Origin: Cerasicoccus arenae
Lineage (GTDB): Bacteria; Verrucomicrobiota; Verrucomicrobiia; Opitutales; Cerasicoccaceae
Reading direction: 5' to 3'
Length of the DNA stretch: 64,000 bases
NCBI RefSeq assembly: GCF_014651635.1
Contig: NZ_BMXG01000019.1
Span: 1 to 64,000 of the forward strand
The position numbers and the translations under genes are program-made. The notes under the pieces were generated by a model that did no database searches, was not told the origin of the DNA, and was given only the letters and a program-made list of their open reading frames with translations. Of the stretch, positions 34,834 to 42,367 are shown in pieces; the first letter of the stretch is position 1; each line of letters opens with the position of its first letter.

Positions 34834-36369
34834 ATGTTAGACCTAACTTGGCAAAATCTAATAACGCTCCTAATAGGAGCGCTGATGAGTGGTGCCCTAA
34901 TTGCAGCCCTCTTCGCTCAGAAACTGAAGCAAAAAACTGCCCAGCATGCGAAGCAGTTAGAAGCTACAGAACGCTCCGCCGACGAATCCACCCGTCTGAC
35001 TAAGCTGGAGCTGCTCGAACAGCAGCAAGAGCGCCGTAAGGAACTCGAAAAAGAAATTCTAGAGCGAGAAGAACACCTGCGCCAGCGTGAGAACGATCAG
35101 CGAGATCGCGACAACAACCTCAACGAAAAAGAGGCTCGAATTATCACCCGAGAGGAACATCAAGCCCTCTCCGCCAAGCGCCTTGCCGAGGAAATGAGAC
35201 GCGTCAAACGCTACCGTGATGCCTATCGCCATCGCCTGCGTAAAATCAATAATTGGACGTCCCAAGAAGCCATTGAAGCTTGGCGTGAAGAACTCCGCAC
35301 CAGCGAAGACGAGCTCGTTAAGGAAATCAAGCGCGAGGTCCTATTGGAAAGCGAACAGATGTACCGCCATGAGGCCCAGCGCATCCTGATCGACACGATG
35401 CAGCGCATCACCGCGACCCCTCCCAATGAAATCAGCGCCACCCTCGTTCAAATCCCCAACGAGGACATGAAGGGCCGCTTGATTGGGCGCGAAGGCCGTA
35501 ACATTCGCGCCATCGAATCCGCAACCGGCGTCACCCTGATGATTGACGAAACACCCGGCTCCATGCTCGTTTCGTCATTTGACCCTGTCCGCCGCGAAAT
35601 CGCCCGCATTGCGCTAGAACGCCTGATCAAGGACGGCCGTATCCACCCAGTTTCGATTGAAGAGACGGTTACACAAGTCCGCGACGAGCTAAAAGACAGC
35701 GTGATCGAGCTTGGCGAACGCTCATTGCTCAAGCTTCGCCTGCACGGCGTTCATCCTGAAATCGTTTCCTTGCTGGGTAAGCTGCATTACCGCCTTTCGA
35801 ACAACCAAAATACATTGGAGCACTCGATCGAGGTGGCGTATTTCTGCTCCTTGCTCGCATCAGAGCTGGGACTCGATCCCGATCTGGCCAAACGCTGCGG
35901 GCTATTCCACGACCTCGGCAAAGCAATTGACCACGACTACGAAGGCAGCCACGCCTCCAGCGCCGCCATGCTGCTCAAGCGTTATGGCGAAGACGAACGT
36001 GTGGTCAATGCAGTGGCTGCCTCACACGACGAAGTGGCTCCTTCAAGCGTTTACGCTGGGCTGCTTCGCGTGGCAGACTCCCTCTCAGCAAGTCGTCCCG
36101 GTGCCCGCGCCAATGCTCTGGAAGGCTACTTACAGCGCGTCCGTAGCTTGGAAGACCTTGCGCGCGACATGGATGGTGTCAGCGAGGTTTATGCCGTTCA
36201 GGCTGGCAAGGAAATCCGCATCATTGTCGAACCCAACCGAATGGACGACCAAGAGGCCCGCCACTTGGCTCGGACCGTCCGCCGACGCATCGAAGAGGAG
36301 CTAAATTATCCCGGCACAATCAAAGTCACGGTCATTCGCGAGAAACGTTTCGTTGAGACCGCCAAATAG
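34834..36369 (+). CDS. rny: Ribonuclease Y
   Basis: A 511-residue membrane-anchored endoribonuclease that starts mRNA decay. Order of domains: an N-terminal membrane helix (about 8-28, ITLLIGALMSGALIAALF), a long charged coiled coil (about 35-190), a KH RNA-binding domain with GRLIGREGRN (214-223), and an HD phosphohydrolase domain with His330, and His359-Asp360 in FHDLGKA. The C-terminal domain ends TVIREKRFVETAK, as usual. Length is standard. The frame extends to 34735, but ATG 34834 puts the membrane helix at the usual place and directly follows a stem-loop that could control translation. Confidence 0.95.
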   Translation: MLDLTWQNLITLLIGALMSGALIAALFAQKLKQKTAQHAKQLEATERSADESTRLTKLELLEQQQERRKELEKEILEREEHLRQRENDQRDRDNNLNEKEARIITREEHQALSAKRLAEEMRRVKRYRDAYRHRLRKINNWTSQEAIEAWREELRTSEDELVKEIKREVLLESEQMYRHEAQRILIDTMQRITATPPNEISATLVQIPNEDMKGRLIGREGRNIRAIESATGVTLMIDETPGSMLVSSFDPVRREIARIALERLIKDGRIHPVSIEETVTQVRDELKDSVIELGERSLLKLRLHGVHPEIVSLLGKLHYRLSNNQNTLEHSIEVAYFCSLLASELGLDPDLAKRCGLFHDLGKAIDHDYEGSHASSAAMLLKRYGEDERVVNAVAASHDEVAPSSVYAGLLRVADSLSASRPGARANALEGYLQRVRSLEDLARDMDGVSEVYAVQAGKEIRIIVEPNRMDDQEARHLARTVRRRIEEELNYPGTIKVTVIREKRFVETAK

Positions 36370-36481
36370 GGCACAAAGGCCTCGGCCGGCACGAAATGAG
36401 GAATTTAGGATTCCGCTCGCCACCTTTTGGGTTTTTCATTCTGGGATTAATTCTTAAGCATTCCCGTTTAAACTGCTCGCT

Positions 36482-37477
36482 ATGAAAATTTGGAATAACG
36501 AAAAGGCTGCTGCCATCGAAGCGGTTATTGCCGCCAGTAAACTCTGTGAAAATGTCCGCCAGCGCCTGAACGCCGGAGACCACAAAGAAAAGGAAGACCG
36601 CTCTCCCGTCACCATTGCTGACTACGGTTCGCAGGCAGTTATTCTTTCCCACTTAGCTAAAGCCTTTCCTAACGATCCTGCTGTCGCTGAGGAGGATGCC
36701 GCCGAGCTTACTGGTGCAACTGATCTACGTCAGCGCATCATCACTGAAGTGCAGACCATCGACCCAGACGCCACGGAACATAGCGTCATCACTGCGATTG
36801 ATCGTGGTAACTACGGCGGCATTGAAGGCCGTTTTTGGACGCTGGACCCCATTGACGGCACCAAGGGGTTTCTCCGCCAAGATCAATACGCTGTCGCGCT
36901 CGCTCTCATTGAAAACGGCGAAGTCGTATTGAGCGTGCTAGGTTGTCCGGCACTCCCCCACAACCTAGACCTCCCCCATGGCGGCGCTGGCTGTCTGCTC
37001 GTTTCTCAACTGCACCACGGTACCGAAATCTACGATATGCAGGGCCACATGCTCTCAGGAGCCGTTGTGGATGACAATTTCAACCCGGCCTTATCCACCA
37101 TCTGTGAGTCAGTCGAAAGCGGGCACTCCAAGCACGATTGGGCAGCCGCCATCGCCGAAAAACTCGGTGTCAAAACGCAATCCATCCGCATGGACAGCCA
37201 GTGCAAGTATGCCGCCGTAGCCCGTGGCGATGCCTCCATTTATCTACGCCTCCCCACCCGTCCCGGTTATCAGGAAAAAATCTGGGACCATGCGGCGGGC
37301 ATGCTAGCCGTTGTCGAAGCGGGTGGCCGTGTCACCGACATGAATGGTGCTCCATTAGACTTTGCCAAAGGTCAGACGCTGAGCGCCAACTCCGGCGTTG
37401 TAGCGAGCAACCTGCATGTCCACGACGCAGTGCTCCAAGCAATTGCTGAAACCAAAAACGAATACCTTCCACGATAA
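36482..37477 (+). CDS. 3'(2'),5'-bisphosphate nucleotidase (inositol monophosphatase fold)
   Basis: A 331-residue enzyme of the lithium-sensitive phosphatase superfamily, closest in layout to Hal2/Met22 and plant SAL1. Metal-binding motifs: VAEEDAAEL (Glu70-Glu71), WTLDPIDGTKGF (Asp122, Asp125) and WDHAAGMLAVVEAGG near residue 265. It should hydrolyse 3'-phosphoadenosine 5'-phosphate, a by-product of sulfate assimilation and sulfotransferases, to AMP. The length (about 330, versus about 250 for CysQ) and the VTIADYGSQAVI block favour the Hal2 type. The next gene starts 5 bases after its stop, so they share a transcript. Confidence 0.87.
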   Translation: MKIWNNEKAAAIEAVIAASKLCENVRQRLNAGDHKEKEDRSPVTIADYGSQAVILSHLAKAFPNDPAVAEEDAAELTGATDLRQRIITEVQTIDPDATEHSVITAIDRGNYGGIEGRFWTLDPIDGTKGFLRQDQYAVALALIENGEVVLSVLGCPALPHNLDLPHGGAGCLLVSQLHHGTEIYDMQGHMLSGAVVDDNFNPALSTICESVESGHSKHDWAAAIAEKLGVKTQSIRMDSQCKYAAVARGDASIYLRLPTRPGYQEKIWDHAAGMLAVVEAGGRVTDMNGAPLDFAKGQTLSANSGVVASNLHVHDAVLQAIAETKNEYLPR

Positions 37478-37482
37478 AATCT

Positions 37483-38292
37483 ATGGACGCTCTTCACACG
37501 GGCCTGCCCGTCACAATACGTCTCTGGGAAAACGGAACGCCGTTCGCGGATGATGCCCTCCCGGGCCTCCCACGGTTGACGATTTACCTGCCCAGCCCTG
37601 AACACCGCACCGGCCAATCCATTGTCGTGTGTCCGGGTGGCGGCTACGCCCATCTTGCAATCGCTCACGAGGGCCACCGTGTCGCACGCTACATCAGCAG
37701 CCATGGCACTGCCGCGGCAGTGCTGGAATACCGGCATGCGCCCTACCGTCACCCAGTGCCATTGCTAGACGCCCAACGCGCCATCCGCCTGATGCGCCAT
37801 CACGCAACCGAGTGGGAATTGGACCCCTCCAAGGTCGGCATTCTCGGCTTTTCCGCTGGTGGGCACCTGACGGCTTGCGCCGCCACCCTCCCCCCCCTCA
37901 CCGAAGGCTTACCTGGCGACGAAATCGACGCCCTTGACTGCCGTCCCGACTTTGCCGTGCCCATTTACGCCGTGGTGAGTATTTTCGAACCGTATGCCCA
38001 CCTTGGCTCGCGACAAAATCTTCTGGGCGAGAAAGCCGATGACATGGAGCTCGTCGCCCAGCTATCGCCCGAGCGTCACGTCAACGCCAACACTCCCCCC
38101 TGCCTGTTGATCCACACCAGCGAAGACAAGAGCGTTGTCCCAGAGCACAGCATTGTCTTTTATCAGGCCCTCCGCCGTCACAACGTCCCGGCGGAACTAC
38201 ACATTTACGAAAAACACGGCCACGGCATCGGCCTCGCGCAAAATCACCCTTGGGGACCCGCGCTGATTGAATGGCTCAAGAATCGGACGTGA
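37483..38292 (+). CDS. Alpha/beta hydrolase, acetyl-xylan-esterase-like (BD-FAE family)
   Basis: A 269-residue cytoplasmic esterase. VVCPGGGYAHLA (48-59) is the oxyanion-hole glycine block, GFSAGG (122-127) holds the nucleophile Ser124, HTSEDKSV the acid Asp, and EKHGHGIG the catalytic His. The layout is that of small carbohydrate or feruloyl esterases annotated axe/BD-FAE. There is no signal peptide, so it would act on imported, acylated sugars. It follows the nucleotidase gene by 5 bases. The coding strand carries C8 at 37890-37897 (Leu-Pro-Pro-Leu), and another C8 lies just after the stop (38300-38307). Confidence 0.8.
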   Translation: MDALHTGLPVTIRLWENGTPFADDALPGLPRLTIYLPSPEHRTGQSIVVCPGGGYAHLAIAHEGHRVARYISSHGTAAAVLEYRHAPYRHPVPLLDAQRAIRLMRHHATEWELDPSKVGILGFSAGGHLTACAATLPPLTEGLPGDEIDALDCRPDFAVPIYAVVSIFEPYAHLGSRQNLLGEKADDMELVAQLSPERHVNANTPPCLLIHTSEDKSVVPEHSIVFYQALRRHNVPAELHIYEKHGHGIGLAQNHPWGPALIEWLKNRT

Positions 38293-38350
38293 GAGCAAGC
38301 CCCCCCCTCAATCGATTAGCGAGCTGGCAGCCTATATCCGCATCCTGCAA

Positions 38351-39721
38351 TCAACCTCGATCCTGTAGGTCGTACAGAGCAATGATATACGGGTGAGTCG
38401 GGTCGTAGTGCGTAAGCGTGTCAGCGTTTTCAATGCGACCGATGGGGCGGTTATTTTGTCCCGTGATGCCAACAGCAGAATCGCCGATATCCGCGCGACA
38501 GGCATCGACCAGCTTCATTAAGCGGGCAACGACCTCTGGATGCTTTGCAAAGACATTCTTTGATTCCCCGATGTCTTCGCGCAAATTATAAAGCTCATCG
38601 ACTGCTTCTCCTTCTCTAAACACGTGCAGCTTCCACTCGTTATCGCGAACAGCCTCCAGATCATTCTTGAAGTAATAGAAGAAGGCCTCATGCGGCGATT
38701 CAGCTCCGGTTTGCGTCATGAGTGGCGCAATGTCCTTGCCATCGATAATGCGATCTGTTGGCAGTTTTGCGTCACCAAGCGTTGCCAACGTCGGATAGAA
38801 ATCCATCGCACTGCAAAGCGCATCGCTGGTTAATCCGGCAGGGATTCCCTTGGGCCAACGCATGATGCAAGGCACACGCTGACCGCCCTCCCAAGTCTGC
38901 GCCTTGTGGCCGCGCAGAGGCCCATTACTCCCCCCTTCACCGCGTGCGCGGGAGCCATTGTCACTCGTGAAGATGACCAGCGTGTTGTCATCAATGCCCA
39001 ACTGCTTCAATTCGTCCAGCAAGACTTCCGTAGCCCAATCGACCATTTCCACACCGGCACCATAACGCCCATTCAGCGATTTTTTCATGAACGATGCCGG
39101 AGCATAGATCGGCACGTGCACATACATGTGCGCCAAATAGAGGAAAAATGGTTGATCCTTTTTCTCCCGCATAAACTGAACGCAATCCTCCACGTAACGC
39201 TCGGTAATCCCAGCTTGGTCAGGCTGCTCCTGAATTACTGATTTATCCCTCAGCAATGGGAGGGGCGGGTTCACATCGTCTTCCTTTTGCCGCCCCATGT
39301 CGTTACTGTAGGGGATCCCAAAGTAGCTGTCGAAGCCATGCGAGGTTGGTAAAAACTCGGGCTGATCGCCACAATGCCATTTGCCAACGAGCTTCGACGC
39401 ATAACCCTCCTGCTGAAGCAGCTTGGCAATGGTTGTCTCGTCGGGATTCAGGCCAACTTCATGCCCAGGATGCAGCACCCATCGACCATTAAACGTGCCA
39501 AACCCAATCCGTGGCGGATAGCAACCCGTCATCATGGCACCGCGCGAAGGCGAGCACACTGGCGAGGCCATGTAAAAATCCGTAAAACGCACGCCCTCAG
39601 CAGCCATACGATCCAGAGCAGGCGTCCGATTAACCGTCGATCCGTAGCAACCGAGGTCGCCGTAGCCGAGATCGTCGCAGTTAATGAGAATAATGTTCGG
39701 GCGGGTGTATTCTGAGGCCAT
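38351..39721 (-). CDS. Type I sulfatase (arylsulfatase family), no signal peptide
   Basis: A 456-residue formylglycine-dependent sulfatase. The maturation motif is CSPSR (Cys56 in MASPVCSPSRGAMMTG), where Cys is oxidised to formylglycine. NCDDLGYGD (Asp16, Asp17) and FTSDNGSRARGEGGSNGPLR bind calcium, and GKWHCGD gives the catalytic Lys/His. It removes sulfate esters, in marine Verrucomicrobiota usually from algal polysaccharides. Most such sulfatases are exported, but this one begins MASEYTRPNIILINC with no signal peptide. Either it works in the cytoplasm on imported sulfated sugars or the start is mis-set; no upstream extension with a signal is visible before the HAD gene 51 bases away. Confidence 0.92.
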   Translation of the reverse strand: MASEYTRPNIILINCDDLGYGDLGCYGSTVNRTPALDRMAAEGVRFTDFYMASPVCSPSRGAMMTGCYPPRIGFGTFNGRWVLHPGHEVGLNPDETTIAKLLQQEGYASKLVGKWHCGDQPEFLPTSHGFDSYFGIPYSNDMGRQKEDDVNPPLPLLRDKSVIQEQPDQAGITERYVEDCVQFMREKKDQPFFLYLAHMYVHVPIYAPASFMKKSLNGRYGAGVEMVDWATEVLLDELKQLGIDDNTLVIFTSDNGSRARGEGGSNGPLRGHKAQTWEGGQRVPCIMRWPKGIPAGLTSDALCSAMDFYPTLATLGDAKLPTDRIIDGKDIAPLMTQTGAESPHEAFFYYFKNDLEAVRDNEWKLHVFREGEAVDELYNLREDIGESKNVFAKHPEVVARLMKLVDACRADIGDSAVGITGQNNRPIGRIENADTLTHYDPTHPYIIALYDLQDRG

Positions 39722-39772
39722 TCCAATAAGAAAAACCGCGATCTGTCACCAATTCAACTGTAGATTTTCCAG

Positions 39773-40246
39773 CTAGACGCGGGCCTGCATGTAGCTGAGC
39801 GTGGGCCGATTCTCGTGTGGAAATGCTTCTTCCAATAACGGTGCCTTCGGCCGAGCCGTAACGGATGGATGCCGAAAAATCTGCCCTTTATTGGTGATGA
39901 CCTGAATCGCTCGGTCATCCCAGATCTCAACCACATACGGGTCGAGTTCGTTGGTAATTTCCATATCTGCCAGCCTCTGTTTTTTCAGCCATTTACGGAT
40001 CGGCGGTAAGTATTCCTCATGCGCAGCGCGGGCAGTAAAAATCTTAACCTTCCGGCCTTCTTCACGCCAATGGCGGACACGCGCCATCATCTCGGGAATC
40101 GGTTTGCCGATATGGGAAATACCGCGCCATGCAGAAAACTTTGCCAAAGTACCGTCCAGGTCGACACCAATCCAAGGCGTCGGGTCGGGCGTTGGCTTTA
40201 CAATGGGCTCGGTCTTATTTTCAGGATTGGTTGGCAATTCGCTCAT
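39773..40246 (-). CDS. HAD-superfamily phosphatase-like protein
   Basis: A 157-residue protein. After a proline-rich, disordered start (about 25 residues), HAD motif I is WIGVDLDGTL (Asp29, Asp31), motif II is KIFTARAA, a Lys lies in WLKKQRL, and VVEIWDDRAI gives the acidic motif IV. It is thus complete for metal-dependent phosphoryl transfer but has only a minimal cap. Related small proteins have been found in phage and bacterial genomes as nucleotidase- or polynucleotide-kinase-phosphatase-like enzymes. The substrate is unknown. It lies between the P1B ATPase (49 bases) and the sulfatase (51 bases) on one strand. Confidence 0.75.
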   Translation of the reverse strand: MSELPTNPENKTEPIVKPTPDPTPWIGVDLDGTLAKFSAWRGISHIGKPIPEMMARVRHWREEGRKVKIFTARAAHEEYLPPIRKWLKKQRLADMEITNELDPYVVEIWDDRAIQVITNKGQIFRHPSVTARPKAPLLEEAFPHENRPTLSYMQARV

Positions 40247-40295
40247 AATGAAAAGGAACCGGTAATCCTATCCGCGAACTAAGGACACGAAAAGC

Positions 40296-42314
40296 CTATT
40301 CTTGGTTCCGCCCAAGCGGAGAAATTGGCTCATTGCGTGCACTTCGCGCTGCCCGGACTGACACCCCAACGCTGGACACCAACATAAGCAGCGCGGCCAC
40401 CACCGGGTGCAGGATGCCACCTGCCGCCAACCCCATTCCCAACAAATTATACGCCCCGGCAAAAATCAAATTACCCTGCACTGCACGACGCACTTTACGT
40501 GACAAAGCCAAGCCGCGGGCAATCGGTAACAGCGACTCGCCCATCAGCACCGCAGGGGATGTTGCCCGGCTCAAATCAGCCCCCTGGCCCATCGCGATCG
40601 CAGCATGGGCATGGCTCATTGCTGCCGCATCGTTAAGTCCGTCCCCCACAAACACTACGCGCTCACCTGCCGCTTGATACGCACGTACACGTGCCAGTTT
40701 ATCAGTCGGCGACAAGCCAGCCTCCACGGTGATGCCTGCAAAATCCATTTGAGCAGGCTCGGGATCTCCAGTGAGAATCGACACCGCAACACCCTGCGTC
40801 TGTAAAGCCTTCAGCGCGGTTTCCATATCGGGCCGCAACTGCTCGCGCAGGTCAAATGCCGCTGCCCAATGGCCATCCAGCGCCACGAGTACTTCGCGCT
40901 TGCTGCTTGTCGCACGGGTACGGATCAGCACGCCCCCCCCTAGCGATTCCTCGATAAAATCCCGTGCGCCAATGCGGAGCACTGCTTCACGGCCAGAAGT
41001 CATGCGCACGACAGCCTCCACCCCACGACCCGGATGCTGCGTAATCGCCAAAGGCTCCACATCGATATTGTCCGCGTCTATCTTGGCTAACGCGCGCGCA
41101 ACCGGATGCGGGCTAAGGCTTTCCACCACACGCACAGCGGCCAATAGCTCACTCTGGTTGCCCATATAAGCGGGCGCAATTTCGATGTCTTCCACCTGCA
41201 AAGATTCAAAACTGAGCGTGCCAGTCTTATCGAAAATGATACGGTCCGCTTGAGCCAATTGGTCGCCAAAGTCACCAGTGCGCACAGTCAACCCCAACCG
41301 CGCAAATTGAAGCAATTGGCTCCAGACCGCAATCGGTGTGGCCAAGCCCAACGCACAGGGACAAGCGACGAGTAGCACCGCCATGGCATTGAAAAGCGCA
41401 GTCGTCCAAGGAACGACCAATGACCAGCCAATGAAAGTCACTGCCGCAATCACGATCACGCTCGGCACAAACCAACGCATCAGCCGATCTGCCTGAACTT
41501 GTAATTCCGACGGACGTAAACGCGCCTGCTCAACAGCCTCCAGCATGGCGTCAATGCGGCGTTCCCCAATCAAGGCGCGGGGCTCGATGATGAACGTCCC
41601 ATCCACTGAATACGAACCGGCCCAAACGGAGTCACCCGGCTGCCGGCGAGTCGGCGTCAGCTCACCAGTCATCGCCGTATCGGTGATGTCACCCACACCA
41701 GAGCGAACTACGCCGTCAACAGGGATCGGTTCGCCTGGTGCAACGGAGACGGCAGAATCGGGCGCAAGCTCATCAACTGGTACACGTCGACGCTGCCCGC
41801 AGCATGTTTCCAAATAGGCGAAATCAAAGGCGTCACGCAATTCGCGCACCGCACCGAGAGCACGTTCTCGTGAGCGAGCACCCAGCGTTTTGCCCACGGT
41901 GTAAATCGCCAGCACGATCGCCACGACTTCGTAATAAACAGCGCCCTGCCCGGTCAGCGTCGCGGTCAATGAAGCCCCAAGCGCCCCCAACGCACTAATG
42001 AGGAACAATGCCTCTACGGTGATACGATGCTCACGAAAAGCCTGCCATGCATTGCGGATCAGTGGCGGAGCCAGCAGCGCTAGCACAACGACGGCAGAAA
42101 TCAGCAACCCGCCATGCAGCACCCAATAAATTGGCTGGCTGCGGGTCAGAGGAACCTCCGCTGTGTTTAACCCAAGGCCAAAAATCATCCCCTGACCAGC
42201 CATAACGGCCGCAATTCCCACTTTGAGCCAAGTCATCGTCCAAGCACGCTCGTCCGTCGTAACTCCCGGAGAAGCGTCGGTGTGGCAACACGCGTTGGGC
42301 AATTCATCGGCCAT
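40296..42314 (-). CDS. P1B-type heavy-metal ATPase, copper-type, without HMA domain
   Basis: A 672-residue inner-membrane cation pump. Key motifs: TGEL in the actuator domain (AMTGELTPTRR), CPC (318-320) in the metal-conducting helix (VACPCALGLATP), DKTGT with phosphorylated Asp362, the HP motif in SPHPVARAL, and GDGLNDAAAM. The CPC motif and eight predicted membrane segments indicate Cu(I)/Ag(I) transport, related to CopA/CcoI. There is no N-terminal HMA domain; instead the short tail has Cys-Cys-His (ACCHTD, residues 8-13), a possible substitute metal site. It may supply copper to oxidases or export it. ATG 42314 is chosen over a TTG one codon upstream. A C8 run is at 40933-40940. Confidence 0.88.
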   Translation of the reverse strand: MADELPNACCHTDASPGVTTDERAWTMTWLKVGIAAVMAGQGMIFGLGLNTAEVPLTRSQPIYWVLHGGLLISAVVVLALLAPPLIRNAWQAFREHRITVEALFLISALGALGASLTATLTGQGAVYYEVVAIVLAIYTVGKTLGARSRERALGAVRELRDAFDFAYLETCCGQRRRVPVDELAPDSAVSVAPGEPIPVDGVVRSGVGDITDTAMTGELTPTRRQPGDSVWAGSYSVDGTFIIEPRALIGERRIDAMLEAVEQARLRPSELQVQADRLMRWFVPSVIVIAAVTFIGWSLVVPWTTALFNAMAVLLVACPCALGLATPIAVWSQLLQFARLGLTVRTGDFGDQLAQADRIIFDKTGTLSFESLQVEDIEIAPAYMGNQSELLAAVRVVESLSPHPVARALAKIDADNIDVEPLAITQHPGRGVEAVVRMTSGREAVLRIGARDFIEESLGGGVLIRTRATSSKREVLVALDGHWAAAFDLREQLRPDMETALKALQTQGVAVSILTGDPEPAQMDFAGITVEAGLSPTDKLARVRAYQAAGERVVFVGDGLNDAAAMSHAHAAIAMGQGADLSRATSPAVLMGESLLPIARGLALSRKVRRAVQGNLIFAGAYNLLGMGLAAGGILHPVVAALLMLVSSVGVSVRAARSARNEPISPLGRNQE

Positions 42315-42367
42315 CAAAAGAAAAGAAATTCCCTTTTCTCAGGATGGCAAGCGACAAGAAGTCTTGG

